A DNA stretch of 64,000 bases, from positions 20,870,019-20,934,018 of the forward strand of contig CM073552.1 in assembly GCA_037074615.1 (NCBI GenBank). The letters run 5' to 3'. Position 1 is the first letter of the stretch. Each line of letters starts with the position of its first letter. The position numbers were made by a program, and so were the translations under genes. Positions 33,606 to 46,904 of this stretch are shown here, in pieces. This DNA comes from Leucaena leucocephala (taxonomy: Eukaryota > Streptophyta > Magnoliopsida > Fabales > Fabaceae). Below the pieces are notes generated by a model. That model saw only the letters and a list, made by a program, of their open reading frames with translations. It was not told where the DNA came from and searched no databases.

Positions 33606-34321
33606 AGTAGATTAGTTATGATATCCTTCTTGAATATCATTTTCCAGTCAAATTCTGAAATACAGAGGTTAACCTACGCGTTTCCTTAACATTAGAGCCA
33701 TTGTTCATTTACAATTGAAATGCCCTCCTTTCTTTTCCCTTTAATTTCTCCAATTCTCTCGTTCATCTTCTGTTGCTTTACACTGAAACCACCAAAATAG
33801 TACTTCTCGCTACTGAAGAAGATAAGAGTCCTTTCTTAATTTTTCTCTTCATTTCCGGTTGTTGATAATTGCTATAATGTTTATCTCAAGAATTCATTTC
33901 AGGTTGAGCTTTCTCATTGAACATAGCATGTTGTGGCTGCTCCATGTGACGTTATACAAAATAAAGATAATTACTTTGATATCATTATTCTTACATAAAA
34001 CGTTTTATTCCTTTATTAAATTTACCCCAGATGAAGAATACGTTGGAATTGCCTGTTGGATGTTCTTCTGTCTATAAAAGTTGGAAACCTGAAAAAAAAA
34101 ATGTTTCGGATTGTGCGATAATGGCATTAGCAAAATTGCAGAACAAACGCACAAGGAAGGAAGAATGCCCTCAGGAAGAACCAAGGGCAAATAAATAAGT
34201 AAATGTTAGCCTACTTGGAATGCCCATATGCTCTCTTGTTAAAGTAACTTCATGAAAAGTTTTAACAGAAGATTAAAATATTTTAAGCCTATTTTCAAAA
34301 TGCTGCAGGTCTAGGGTTTAA
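33606..34321. other. Intergenic
   Basis: No convincing gene. Short frames at 33859-34077 and 34005-34190 are hydrophobic, low-information sequence. Confidence 0.5.
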
Positions 34322-36186
34322 GGCTATGTTTGGTTCAACGAAAGGGAGGGAAGGGGAGGTTAATTTAAGGGAGGATAGAGAAAGGGAGGGGAGGGGAGGT
34401 TATAGGTGGGAAGGTAGGGGAGGAGAGATGTTATTTTTTATTTAGTTCAGAAGGGGAGGGTAGTTAATTAAAAGTTGACAAATATACCCTTATCTCTTTA
34501 TTTAAATTAATTTGCTCTTTATTTATAATATTTATATCATAATTATTATTTTTTAATTTATAAATCTCAATTTTTTTTACCTCATTTATATATATATATG
34601 ATAAAATTAATAAAAATAGAAAATATGATAAAATTTTAACATTGTCTCTTATTAATTTTATAATTATTTATAAAATATTTATATCATATTCAGCTGGTTT
34701 TGATCCAACCATCATCCGTTTTCAGGGGCGCGGTGCAAATGTACGGCTTTACTCGAGTCACAGCCTGCATGATATGGAAACAATTAAGCAGCCCATATGA
34801 TATGGAAAGTCATCACGCCAAAGTATTACTAATCAGAAAATCCTTTATGTAGGAAAAGGACACACAATCAGGCAATAAAAAAAACACAGGAAAATTTGAA
34901 TGCATGCAAAATCATTAGGAAAACCTACAAAAAGCACAAACACAACTGAAAATAATGTAATTTAACATCAGAAACACTTTTTAATTGATTTAGAACGAAA
35001 ATATCACAATAGAAAGTGAATCATGTACATTGTAAAATGCCAGCTGCATTTATCTTGGCTTCCTTATGCACACAGGGATTATGCAGCAATTACAAAGAAA
35101 TATAGATAATTGTTTATCATGTTTTGAAACCATTTTTCCTCATTTATTACTATACATTAGATGAGCCATAAAGAATATACACAAGTAAGAAAGAGCTTGT
35201 AAAAATTGTACGAACAAAAAGGAAGAGGCTTAAGAGCTCAGAGTCATGAGTAAAGGAAAGTTTAATTCATAAAAGCGGCATTATCCTCCAAGTAAACTGA
35301 TGTGCACATTCGACCCATTCATATAAAAACAATTTACTCCTCCCCCAAATGTCATGACAGTGAAGCCCTTTCCCAAAACAATCTTAAGCAAACGAAATCT
35401 CAAGATGATAAAGAAAAAATAACATAAACAATTTTAATCAACCAACAAACATACTCAAATATCTGACTAAAAATAACTTAACAGAAACCATGCAACATCA
35501 AAAAACAGCTATAACAAACAAATTTGCTATTTAACCACAAAGGAAAATAAAAGAGGGAGTGTGAGAGAGAGTTGTTACTTGAGAAATTTATAGTGAAAAA
35601 AACTGAAGGAAGCAGAATCAGTTTGGGGAAACAGATCATTACAGTTAATGCAGTTGCTAACAATAACAGGAGAAAAGGAAATTTCCCCAGGAGAAGTGAG
35701 AAGAAATGTTGATTCTCCACATGACGGTGATGACCAAGTTAGCTTCCGATAGACACTGGATTTCCTCGCCCTGGAGGTTGGCGAAGTCGGCTTCGATGTC
35801 GCCGATGGCAGCAATGGTCATGTTGAACTTGAGATAACAAGAGGGGAATTAGGAAAACGGAGAAGAAATTGATCGGAGTTGGAAGAGAAAGCAACGAACA
35901 AAATAGACCCAGAGCAAGAAAGCGAAAGCTGAGCAGCTGAGACAATGGAGAGGATGGGCAAACTTGGAATATTAAAAAATTAGTAGGGACAATTTAGTCA
36001 GGATTGGACATAATATTTCTCACCCCTCCAAAAAAACCCCAAATATGAAGGGGTGAGAAAGTGAGAGAGGGGAGCACAAAAAGACAAAATTTTAAACCTC
36101 CCCTCCCCTCTATTTTTTCCAACCAAACACACTTATATCTCCCCTTCCCTACCCTCCCCTCTAAAAACTCTCAACCAAACAATGCC
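34322..36186. mobile_element. PIF/Harbinger-like non-autonomous element (1865 bp)
   Basis: The termini are GGCTATGTTTGGTTCAACG on the left and, read inward, GGCATTGTTTGGTTGAGAG on the right, both followed by G-rich runs (GGGAGGGAAGGGGAGG type). The flanks are TAA at 34319-34321 and 36187-36189, the 3-bp target duplication expected of PIF/Harbinger. No transposase is evident. The interior holds non-repetitive DNA, including a recognisable gene fragment at 34705-34764 and a less AT-rich stretch at 35700-35960. Confidence 0.7.
34705..34764 (-). pseudogene. CFAP20/BUG22 exon fragment captured in the element
   Basis: After a splice-acceptor-like ATCATGCAG, twenty codons read AVTRVKPYICTAPLK then TDDGW. 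This matches my memory of the very conserved eukaryotic CFAP20/BUG22 protein (AVTRVKPYICTMPLK...DEGW), where an exon also begins at AVTRV. Homology stops after the Trp and a stop codon follows four codons later. I found no other CFAP20 exon in the element, so only one exon piece and some intron were taken up. Confidence 0.7.
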
Positions 36187-36572
36187 TAAAGGAAATATCA
36201 TTCTTTGCAAAAGTTTGCATTGGACTTCAAATTTATATGCTCAAGTAAAAACAAAACTTCTGAATATCTTCGACGACTTAACGCCACATAACTGGAGTTT
36301 TTCCTCGAACAAAAAAATCGTGTTGTGTTCTGTTAAATAGCTGATAACAAAACCTTACCTCTCTCTTTTCACTTCTTGCATGCAGAAACAATTCAAACTG
36401 CATAATGAATATATTATCATGGTTGTTTGCAGCAAGTGTTGGCATCTAAACTGGTTCGAAATAAGGACAGAACACCGCAAAATCTATATATTATAACCCA
36501 TATTTTCTCATTAAGGATGTTCTCCGTGATTTTTTCTTTTTCACATGAATGAATTAGGGTTTCTAGTCTGAT

Positions 36573-38273
36573 TTAGTTTTTAGTTGAACCTTGAAGTGTC
36601 TCCAAAAGATGTTCTATTCTATACTTCATAACAGGTTGCCCTTTTCGTGTTTTCTTGAACATTTTGTCCCGCATAGCCTTTCTCTGAGATTCAGCCTTTT
36701 CTATTTCTTCCTTCTTTGCCTTTATAGCTGCCTCCCTTTCCAGCCTTTCTCTCTCTTTCTCCACGTGTTTCTTCTTATACAATTCTTCCAAACTAAAGGA
36801 AGCATCCTTTTTTATCCTCTTCTTGCTCTTGTCCCTGTCTTCTTCAACTCCAATCTCACTCTGCAACAGCCAACAACAGAGAAATGAAAGGAGAAAAAAG
36901 CCTACATAAAACTCCGCATTTAAGAGTCAAATCCAGCATAAATAGTTATCAGCATCGGATAAAGGCCTAAGGAGCAAAAATTGAAGCTAAGGACAAGCTC
37001 TTCCTTTAAAACACTGACGGTAAGTATTCTATGAAGCAATATTGGAGGTTGGAACCATTAACTATTTCCAGAATGACACAAGGTTAAAGAAATCTCAAAG
37101 AGGCGGCACAACAAATATTTGACAATCATGTATGATTTAGTCGCAAGGTCTTGACCTATAGTTAGTAAGATAATAATTATCACCGGCAACAGATACTTAA
37201 AAAGGGAAAGTAATCCAGTCCGATAACAAACCTCAATCATTCTCTGGGTTAAGGAGACATCATTCTGCCCATTTTGCTGCTTTAACAACTTCTTAAACTT
37301 GTTCACCTTTTTAGCATTGTTATAGAACTCCCTTTGCTTTTCTGAGAGAAAAGCAAAGAACATTTCAATCAGGAAGGAGCATTATATGACAATGAACATC
37401 CTCATTCTCATACTACTTTGTAGGATAAGTGATAAGTAGAGACTAACATAATTCAAACAAAAGTTCAGATGAATAATTATTAACTTTGTCAAAGTCAAAA
37501 CAGGAAACAGAAAGGAAAATACATTGGGGAATCGACGGATACCGAGAAATCACTTCCATTTCATATATTGTAAATCCTTTGAACCCTCAGTTTTTAAAAA
37601 TCATCAGTGGATTGAAACAAGGAATAATAAGAACACTATTTACTATCTTGAAGAAATGCAAGGAAAACTGCGGAGCATGAATTCTAAGGTATGTAAGGCT
37701 ATTTAGTAAGCATTGCTCTAAAGAAACAAATGATAAACTGGTACTATATCAGTGGTTATCCTGGAAACCTAGTTGCGAATCCAACTTTTATCCCAGAATA
37801 TAACAGAAGCAATAATACTCTAAAATTGAATATAGAGCCAGATATTCTATTAAACCCAGAATCAATTTCTAAGGATTTCCGCACACTCTTTTATTGCTTA
37901 TGTCACTTGTAACAATTTCAGTCAAAATAAGTCATACAAAAATCAAACCGTCTTCAATAAATCAAAACGATTGAAGGAGACAGAAAGGACCAAGAACCAA
38001 GGGCACAACTAACGCGACTAAAAGGGTTGAAAGTAATAAAAAGAAGATGAATGAATAAAGAGAGTTAAGATGCATACTTATTAAAGCTGGGTTATAGTGA
38101 TTGTCCTTGGATTTCGCATTAGCAAATGCTTGAAGTGAAAGTCCACCAGCGCCCAACCTTGGCAGATTATTCCTTTTCTTCTTCATCATCGTATTTGATT
38201 TGGGTCTATCGATTGATTCAGACTTGTTGAAGGATTCGCTAGTTTCCTCGTTCTTCCGACTTGAACTCTTCAT
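36573..38273 (-). CDS. FYV7: FYV7-like rRNA-processing protein
   Basis: Three exons on the minus strand, 38273-38078, 37341-37232 and 36860-36573, encode 197 aa with frame kept at both junctions (ALI/KKQREFY and RMIE/SEIGVEE). The protein is small and very basic: LPRLGAGGLSLQAFANAKSK near the N-terminus, KKQREFY and KVNKFKKLLKQQ in the middle, a charged coiled coil (KKKHVEKERERLEREAAIKA), and KKTRKGQPVMKYRIEHLL at the end. The RKGQP-MK-RIEHLL ending is the signature of the FYV7 family, nucleolar factors of 18S rRNA maturation. Assignment rests on that ending, size and charge. The ATG at 38273 precedes the first basic block and has no competing upstream frame. Confidence 0.8.
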
Positions 38274-38679
38274 TTTCAGCAGTTAATTTTGTTCTAGCAA
38301 TGGTGGACAACTCAAATCGCTGGTGTTCCTCCGAGAACAAGGGAAAATTCTGTTCTGTTCAAGGTTCGCTTGCCCTAATTTGTTTCTGATGGACTAATTT
38401 CCATGGAATGAAACCGGTTCGGATTGGGTGGGTTGACCCGTGACTGGTCATCCCTCATCAGGCCCAGTCGGTCGTCCAATCAATCAAACAGGACATGACC
38501 CGATAAACTTGACGAACCGGTTTTAACCGGGGAGAACCCAGTGAATCCGACGGGCTAGACGGTTTTGGCTGGGTTAGAATTTATTATTCGTAAAACCAGC
38601 AGATATTTTTAGATAAATTAAAAAAATTAAATAAATATAAGTTTATGTTATATGATGTTTAATCTACTTAGCCACCTGA
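38274..38679. other. FYV7 upstream region and a GGTT/AACC-rich repeat
   Basis: 38404-38590 holds alternating AACCGGTT, GGGTTGACCCG and AACCGGTTTTAACCGG words with inverted symmetry. Similar words frame the insert at 55205-56090. It probably marks a non-autonomous element. No coding region. Confidence 0.45.
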
Positions 38680-38886
38680 TTGTTTATGTGGGCTAATTCC
38701 AATGGTATCCTTTGGCATGATGTTATCCGGCAAAATGCCCGAAAGGAGTTTGAAGAGGCTCGCTTCGAAACCGACCTTGAAATCATCACCCGATTATTGA
38801 TTGGTGGCTGTGAGGCTGTCCACCCTAGTCTTGAAAACCACGCTGATCAGATTCGGAAGGATCGTGAGAATGGAGATCATCGTTGA
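38680..38886 (+). pseudogene. Fragment resembling an LYR-motif protein exon
   Basis: The open stretch from about 38700 reads ILWHDVIRQNARKEFEEARF, then ETDLEIITRLLIGG, ending KDRENGDHR and a stop. The KEFE-x2-RFETD-x-EIITRLL pattern resembles the second half of small mitochondrial LYR-family proteins, but the LYR motif and N-terminal half are absent. No promoter or upstream exon is visible. It may be the last exon of a lost gene or a retro-fragment. The family call is tentative. Confidence 0.4.
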
Positions 38887-38969
38887 CATGTCCTTAATGT
38901 TATAACAATCTTAATTAACTATAGTGAAAAAAAAAATATGTGATGATTATTTAGAGTGTGTTTGATCTA

Positions 38970-39180
38970 TAGAGAGTATTATTTTATTATAGTTCTAATC
39001 GCGACGTTTGAAAAGATATCTTAACTCTTAGATGGCTAGGTTTACACCTGAGGGTAATAAACAGCCCACCCTACTCGATATTAATATCGCCTAAAAAGAA
39101 GAGAGATTTCGCTTTACTTTTAAATTATATGTGAGTCTAACTCCATTTTAAAAATTTATTTATGGGAAAAAAATGTTATA
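38970..39180 (+). mobile_element. SINE-like repeat (four-copy family)
   Basis: Opposite orientation to the other copies. It runs from ATCGCGACGTTTGAAAAGAT through CTCGATATTAATATCGCC to an A-run at 39174. It is diverged, so the ends are approximate. Confidence 0.6.
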
Positions 39181-40263
39181 ACAATCTTCTAAAGCCAATA
39201 AATTTTATTTCTTGCTTAAATATAGAAGTTGTAAATATTATTCAAATTTCTAATATAAGATGATACTAAGAAACAAAAGAAAATGGAGAATTGAAATGCT
39301 TTATTACTATGCTTTAGGTAAGAAGTTTTTTTTTTCAATTGTTGTGCTCCCTTTTTAATATAATTACATTAACTTATCAACAAATTTTTGGTCCAAAAAA
39401 AAAAAAACTCATTCAAGAATTTTAGCTGTTTGAAGTAAAATAACAATATAGCAAGTGATTATTAAAGCTTTTTTATCAAACTTAATTTAAATTGAATTTT
39501 TTAAAAAATATATTACCTCTTTTGCCATGTTTGATCCTCGATTTTAATTAAAAAAAATCACATTATTATCAAACAATTTATATATTTGATGGGTAAAGAT
39601 AAAATCTACAAGTTCTTATTGAAAAAGTAAATCCCGCAACATATAAAATTATGTTAAATCTCTTTGAATCTTATATTCGAAAACAATGAATCTTAAAACT
39701 AAAATAGTTAATTGTTCAAATACTTAGTAATATGGTCAAAGAAAAAAATGTTAGTTACCAATTAATATTATTAAAAAAAAAAAGGTGAATACTCTTAGGG
39801 GAGTATCCATGTCCCTAATAGTTTGATGCCATTGTGCCAAAATGGAGTTTAGCCTATTAGAACTTTCCAAACCACAAAAGGGCAAAAGTCAATAGTCAAA
39901 CAAACTAAGTAGCATATCAAATAAGAGATTCATAAACTACTAAATTTAAAAATAGATCCTTAATGCCAAAAGGAGATTTCTGCTATACACATCAGCCTTA
40001 CAGGGGAGAGGAGGATAAGGAAATCAAAATACATTAAGCAGTGAACTAAAGTAACTCGCCTATAAATATTGTCGTTCATAATATGATATACTGCATTGTT
40101 TCAATATTGATGATAGCACACCACTGGATCTAGATCACCAAGACCTATATTACACTTTAGTCTTATTCTTGGACTGCAAAGCAAGAGATAGTTACATACG
40201 AAAATTGATTAAATTATACCTCTCTCTCTCTCTATATATATATATATCTCACTTCCTTTTCAA
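39181..40263. other. AT-rich intergenic and BIR1 3' region
   Basis: No gene seen. A CT/TA microsatellite at 40221-40250 lies just past the BIR1 stop, within or near its 3' UTR. Confidence 0.5.
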
Positions 40264-42643
40264 TTATTCTCGAGCCACAATAAGTTCCTCTAGATTTCCA
40301 GCATCACCAATATCTGTGGGTAACAATATCTCATCCTCAGTTGTGAAATTGTACCTACTCCCAATGGCTCTTAGAAACTGGTATACTTCAAACAAAGTGG
40401 GCCTTTCCTTTGCAGTTGATGAAACACAGTTGCATGCAACCTTCAGAAATTGGAAAAGCTCGTGATCGAATTCGTTCCCAGCTAAAGATTCATCGATGGC
40501 AGTCTGCAGTTCAGAGTTGCTTGAGAGTTGGGTAATCCATTCAACCAAACTTCCCTTGAAAGTTTCTGGAGCTTTAGCCACATGGGTGGGTCTTTCACCA
40601 GTCACCAACTCAAGAAGAACAACGCCAAAGCTATAAACATCTCCCTTGGGTGTAGCCACCAGTGTTCTCGCGTACTCGGGAGCAACATAACCTAAATCCC
40701 CAAACTCCCCATTCACGAAAGTACTCAAATGTGTATCAATTGGGTTCATCAGTCTAGCAAGGCCAAAATCAGAAATTTTGGGCTCAAAATCAGCATCCAA
40801 TAGGATGCTCTTAGAGCTTATGTTACGATGGAGGATACGGGGATTGCAGCTATGATGGAGCCATGCTAATGCTTTAGCTGCTCCTATAGCAATTTTAAGC
40901 CTTATAGGCCATTCTAGGGTGCTCTGACTTTCAGCAGGATGTAGCTGATCATGAAGGGTGCCATTTGACATAAAACTATAGACCAAAAGCCTCTCCTTCT
41001 TGGCCACGCAAAAACCTAAAAGAGGAACCAGGTTACGATGTCTGACAGCCCCGAGGGTAGACATCTCAGACAGAAATTCTTTCTCAGAGTGTTGAGATTT
41101 TTGCAATCTCTTAACCATGAGTGATGCGCCATCATCAAGGGCAGCTTTGTACATCGTTCCTGTTCTTCCAGACCCGATAATATTTCCTTTACTGAAGTTG
41201 TTAGTAGCCTTCATGAGATCGCTCAATTTCATTTTTGAAACTGACTTCTCAAACATTGAAACCTGATCCAATTCAATACAGGTAAGCTCTATTGCCCCGA
41301 GAATTCAAAAGCAAGTAACTCAGAAATTGAGGCTGTTTGTATCATAAACAGTAACCAGGTAAAATATATATTCCAAATCTTCCAGTGAATGGTATAAAAA
41401 AAACATGTCATATTCATGAATCTGGTACAGATCAGCAGAAGTTAACAAAAGGTTTCATCACAGTTAATGCTAACAACGATTTTAGAAGAAAAATATTACA
41501 GTTACTGGTTTTAATAAAACCAACCATGAACCTTCAACTATTACTGTCAAAGACCGTTTCATCCTAAGAACTTAAGTTGTTAAAGTGAAGGCCCACTAAT
41601 GGTTTCATTACAATATCAATTTAAAATAATTTAAATTGAAAATGATTTATAAAGAGCTTTTGATATTAAAGATAATTTCAGTCGTATAATTTTCTAAGAC
41701 ACACTAATGGAGCTGAGAAGAAAAATGAATAGCTGCTCATTGTGTGTATACAATTTTTGTGTAATGCATTAATCAAGCTTACCTTTATTCCTTTAGTTCC
41801 CTTTAGACTTCTTGCCCATTTGTTGCCTTCAGGGTCTTCTTCCTTCTTAATCACAGATACTCGTCTGACAAAGAAGAACAATCCAATACCTATTACTAAT
41901 GATCCAACTGTCACTCCGCCAACAGCTGCTCCAACTATAACTGCAGAGTTACTCTTGGAGGATGAGGCCTCGCAGACTGGCAAAGGTTTACCACATAGTC
42001 CAGCATTATTTGCATAGCCAACAGCTGAGATGTTCGGAAGGTTTGGAATTGGCCCCGTCAAAAGATTGTTTGTGACAGTAAATGTCTTTAGCCTTGGAAG
42101 CGTGCTCAATTCTCCAGGAATTTGCCCGGTAAGTCGATTTTGATCCAGTTTAAGGGAATTAAGATAAGAACAATTTGCAAGACCTGCAGGGATTGTCCCA
42201 GAAAAGTCATTTGAAGATAGATCAAGAGTTGTCACAAAGTTAACAAGATGATTGATATCTGCTGGGATTATTCCAGAGAGTTTGTTAATTGATAGATCCA
42301 ATCCTGTTAAGCTGGAGCAGTTTTGAATGGCACGAGGAAACTGGCCCTTGAGTCCCATGTTTGACAACTTTAGATTTAAGACTTTGTTCTCATCAGGGTG
42401 CCAACAGTCAACACCAGTGAATCTGCAGATAAATCCTTCTGTGTTGTTGTTGAAATCCCATGAAGACTTCAAATAACCATATGGGTCTTCAAGTGAATTT
42501 TGTATATTTTTCAAGCAGTAGATATCAGTAACAGTCCCGTAGGTCATGCTACAACCAAGCAGCAACAATAAATTAATAATACTAACATGAGCAGAGAAAG
42601 TTCGGCTACTCAGAACCATCTTCAACCACGACCTCAAGCACAA
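40264..42643 (-). CDS. BIR1: LRR receptor-like kinase of the BIR1 type
   Basis: Two exons, 42643-41783 and 41262-40264, encode 619 aa, matching Arabidopsis BIR1 (At5g48380) in length. Order: signal peptide (INLLLLLGCSMTYGTVT), LRR N-cap (SWDFNNNTEGFICRFTGVDC), about five short LRRs to residue 205, one membrane span (234-259), then kinase. Kinase features: glycine loop GSGRTGTMYKA, Lys338 (MVKRL), DFG at 452-454, APEYAR. The catalytic HRD reads HRN (Asn434), so phosphotransfer may be weak or absent. As I recall this is normal for the BIR subfamily. BIR proteins bind BAK1 at the plasma membrane and restrain cell-death and immune signalling. A second ATG at codon 9 is an alternative start. Three broken copies lie further along the window. 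Confidence 0.93.
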
Positions 42644-43420
42644 GCCAAGAAGAAACAGTCCAGACGCCTCACTTCAATTGGGATCCCTTGAAGGTTACAA
42701 AATCCATACTATAGTCCCTCAAGAACACATCCTGAGACACATTTCAAAGAAATTAACGAACAAAAACGCAATTCAACACTAATTGAAACGACCAGTTGCT
42801 CAGTCGCAGATGAAAAAAGAAACACACGAATTATAGCTTAAACCAAATTCACACCCTCTAATACTTAGACGCCAGAGAGATATCAAAACCCTGAGAAACC
42901 AAGTCAAATTGACTATGATACTGACAGATAAAGCAAAAATCCAAGTAATCGAGATAGAGAATTACATGAATTCTGCTCAAGTACTGCAATACCCACCATA
43001 GTTATACAAGAATCCAGCTCAGAAAAAACAAAGAAACTTTCGGAGCTCAGGAAATAACGTGGAAGCATCGCTCTGCCCAGGAGGAACGGCAAAAAAGTAG
43101 CTGAATTGGAGAAAAGGACGTGCGTACAGAAGGTTTGAAAAATCAGAGCCAAAATCGAAGGGCTAAGAGGAGAAAAGGATAGAGAGGAAGAAGATAAGTT
43201 AACTATGAAGCGAGGGTGTGTGAAATGGGAAGCAGAAACGAAGATAACCAATGGTTCAAAGAAGGCAGTGGCAAAAAATTCCAAGCTCAGGGACGACCTG
43301 CGTGCTGCAAAGCGAAGACTTTTTTGTGTGCTTGACTCACTGACTTGCTTTTGCTTAATAAAAGAGGCATCATGGCCCAATGAAAATCAAAAGCTAATAT
43401 ATATATATATATAGAAAAAC
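42644..43420 (-). promoter_or_regulatory. BIR1 leader and upstream region
   Basis: 42940-43060 is similar to sequence upstream of the BIR1 pseudogene at 50870-50960 (AAGAATCCAGCTCAG against AAGAATCCAACTCAGG), which suggests a shared transcribed leader. An intron in the leader is plausible but its ends are not clear. A TA run lies at 43397-43413. Open frames here are not credible genes. Confidence 0.35.
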
Positions 43421-43638
43421 TATTTTATAATTTATATCATTAAATGAATATTTATATTAATATAAAATAGAAATGCATCCCCACTTATTATTGTTCACAC
43501 CTGATTTTTTATAGTGTGGCTTGTTTTTTATTATTTGTATAATATATTATATATATGTATGTCTATGTGTGAAGGGCCGCCATGTCATCTAATGTCTAAA
43601 AAGTGTGGGAATCACATTAACAACCAATATTTTTTTTT

Positions 43639-44197
43639 TGGGAAATCCAAAAAAAATCTTTTAAATTTCTAAATTCTAAAATAGGTATACTAATTTTTAA
43701 AATTCTAAATTCATACTCATGATTAAATATGAATTTTAAAATTTAGAAATTTTTATAATTTTACTCTTTACTTTAATCACATGTGATTTACTAATTTTAT
43801 AATACAATTTATTATACTTTATTAGATATTTATAATAACAATAATATAATTGACAACTATTTTTTTTTATATTTCAAACATGTTAAGTTAAATATATTCC
43901 TTAAAAAAATTTATTATTTTTATAATAAAATTTATTATACTTTATTAGATATTTACTATAAGAGCAATGTAATAACAATTCAATTGTTAATTTTATTATT
44001 ATTATGGTAAATATCTAATAAAGTATAATAAATTATATTAAAAAATAATAAATATATATGGTTAAAGTAAATGGCAAAATTATAAATTATCCAAATTTTA
44101 AAATCTATATTTAGTCATAGGTATGAACTTGGGATTTTGAAAATTGGTGCAATCATTTTAAAATTTAAAATTTTGAAAGGTATTTTTTTGGATTTTT
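43639..44197. mobile_element. Long-inverted-repeat MITE (about 560 bp)
   Basis: The left end GGGAAATCCAAAAAAAATCT mirrors the right end, which in reverse complement reads GGAAAAATCCAAAAAAATAC. The arms stay complementary inward, for example TTATTATACTTTATTAGATA against TATCTAATAAAGTATAATAA. No ORF. Possibly Mutator-type, but no clear target duplication was found. Confidence 0.7.
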
Positions 44198-46904
44198 CCT
44201 TTTATTTTGAAGCCAGTTATTAAAGCTTGGACCTTAAAAAAGAAAAATAGCCTTTTTGGTACGTCATGTCAATTATTAAAGAATATACATACATGACGTT
44301 TATATTTTTACAATCACTGAAAAATAGTTACAAGCTCACAACCAAATCTTAATAGTTGCATCACAAATCTAATACTTCTCTATATAAAAACGTAAAAATT
44401 ATTTAATTAATTTGTGTAAATTGATTGTGCTAAATAAATTATTAAATTATAACAAAATGGTTAATGTTCAATTTTATCTCAAAATTTTTTTATATAGTAA
44501 TTATATGGGTATTCAATTTTTTTTTAAATTATAGTCTCAAAAATTTTAAAATAAATAAAATTATTCTACCTATTAAAAAATTAACATTAATTTTTAAAAA
44601 ACTAATGTTAAACTGTAAATATTTTTAATAATAAGAGATGATACTATTTCATTTTTAACATTGAGGCAATATTGATCACACAGAAATTTACAATATCCGT
44701 AACTCTTATAAAAAAATGTTTAGAATAAAATTAAACCTTTAACCATGTAACAAATTTGACATAAATTTATCAAAAATACTCATATATAACATTAAATTAT
44801 ATATAAATTTATAATTTAAAAATAATAATAAATATAAAAGATAAAATAAATTAAAATTTTATATTTATAATTAATAAAATTAATTTATTAACTAGTTTTT
44901 ATATTTATTATATTTGTCGTGGATGAAATGTTGTTAATTTAATTTTGGGCTTTGCATTTGAACCCATCAACCAAACATTATTAAATGAGTTAATTTAATA
45001 TTTTTCTCAAAAAGAAATTTTAAAAACACACTTGCTTAAGTATTCCTCCCTAAAATACCATGAGCTATTTATTTGCTCACAAGATTCATATACCCTGGCC
45101 TTATCGCGGGTGTGAGTGTTTGCTCTTGTCCATTTATAATTTATAAAATGTTTAGAAACTATATACTCCCTTTATTTTAAATATAGAAGATAAATAATTA
45201 ATTTAATTTTTTTAAAAATTATTTATTTATACAAAAATTTGTGTAATTTTTTTAAAATATTTTTTTAATTATTTATATTGAAATTACTTCTATTGATGAA
45301 AATACCCTTTAGTATGTGCAATAAATAAAGATTGTTGAAAATATAAATTTGGAAAATAAAATTAATTAAAATTTTACATTTTGGACTAAAGCAAATCCCT
45401 AAACTAATTTTTACTTTTAGATTTAGGATGGGAGAGAGTATATTGTGATTTCTAGAATTTTTTTATATTATTAATTAATCTATAAGGTTTTGGGATTTTT
45501 TCCATTTTTATTATTAAGATATTATTAATAAATATTTTTTTATATTATTAATAAATCTACATTTAGGGAGCATGTATTTATGCCTTGTAGGAATAAAAGT
45601 ATCAGAGATTTTTTCTCATTTGCATAAGATTAAAATCTAATACGGCAATGACCAATATGCACATTTTATATATAAAACACTGAAGTAACAAATTTCCTAC
45701 CAATCCTAACAATAATCATTGGTTCCAGTAATTTAGCGCCTATTTTTCTTAAATAAGATCATAATTTTGAGGTTTTGTATAAAGAAAATTAAAATTAAAA
45801 AAAAAAAATAGTACCTATACAATTTGACTTGATGGATCCATAATTATGAAGACCTAATAACATTATTGTTTTTTAAAAAAATAAGACTAACAACACAACC
45901 CCATGCGTGGTTAGTGCCGTGTATTTAAAATATCTATATATAAATATTGTGACAATTATATGATAATAAACATTGCTCATAATCTTATAAATTTTTTAAA
46001 CGTAGCAGTACTTGTCTAACTAAAAAAATTAATTTTTTGGGCAAAAAAATTAAAGAATTGAATTTTATATGATTTTCAAAAAATAAATACCTACCCCTCT
46101 TATTTCAAGAAAATTTCATCCCCGCCTACCCCCAATGTTAATAAGAAACTTAAGCACAGCTTTAAAAAAATTATGACATAAAATAATACCTATTAATATG
46201 AAGTAACACTTTATTTCTAATTAATACCAAAATTTAAAATTCTCCAATCAAAATATTTTCTATCTAAATTTTTTCTTATACCAAAAATATTTATCATGTA
46301 TTAATAACACATTGACATATATTATTATTCCCCCTACCCCCAAAATATTAATAAGAGAATATTATAAAATGGCCCAACCAATTCATCAGGAATTTTAGTC
46401 CATAGTCCATACCTCAATAAATAGTATAAAAAAAATACAAATTTTACAATTGGCAAATGCATTCAAATTTAAATTCAAAAATTAAAAATAAGCAATAAAA
46501 GTAAAATATGAAAATGAAGGAATAAGACCATAAAAAAATTAGGTTAAGTAGAATAATTAAGTGAAAAGAAAATATTATAAATGGCTCAATCAGGCCTAAT
46601 CACTAAGTAATGGAAATTACTGTTTTTTTCTTTTATCATGAAATCACTTGTTAAGGTAACATCAATTTTGAATGAATCCACGAGACTTGACTATTCTACG
46701 ACCCTTGCTACCAATCTCCTTCTTCAAGTTTCTGCTCTCCTTTTATTTCTAAGACCATAATTATTTATTATGGCCCACATGATGAACAACTCATTAATTA
46801 AAAGTCATTTAAGTGATCTACTTATAAGATTCCAAATCATCTTCATCCATAAGTTTCTCTCCCATTTGATGATTTGATTGTAATCCTATTTCCTCGATAT
46901 TTTT
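44198..46904. other. AT-rich intergenic
   Basis: More than 2.5 kb of A/T-rich DNA. I see no gene, RNA or clear element. Confidence 0.5.

Noticed and set aside
42913..43380. 155-codon minus-strand frame upstream of BIR1
   Set aside because: No domain, and it overlaps the probable BIR1 leader. A Ser/Phe-rich chance frame.
46640..46735. Basic minus-strand stretch as a kinase remnant
   Set aside because: The reading is interrupted and no kinase motif is recognisable. It was too weak to list with the BIR1 fragments.
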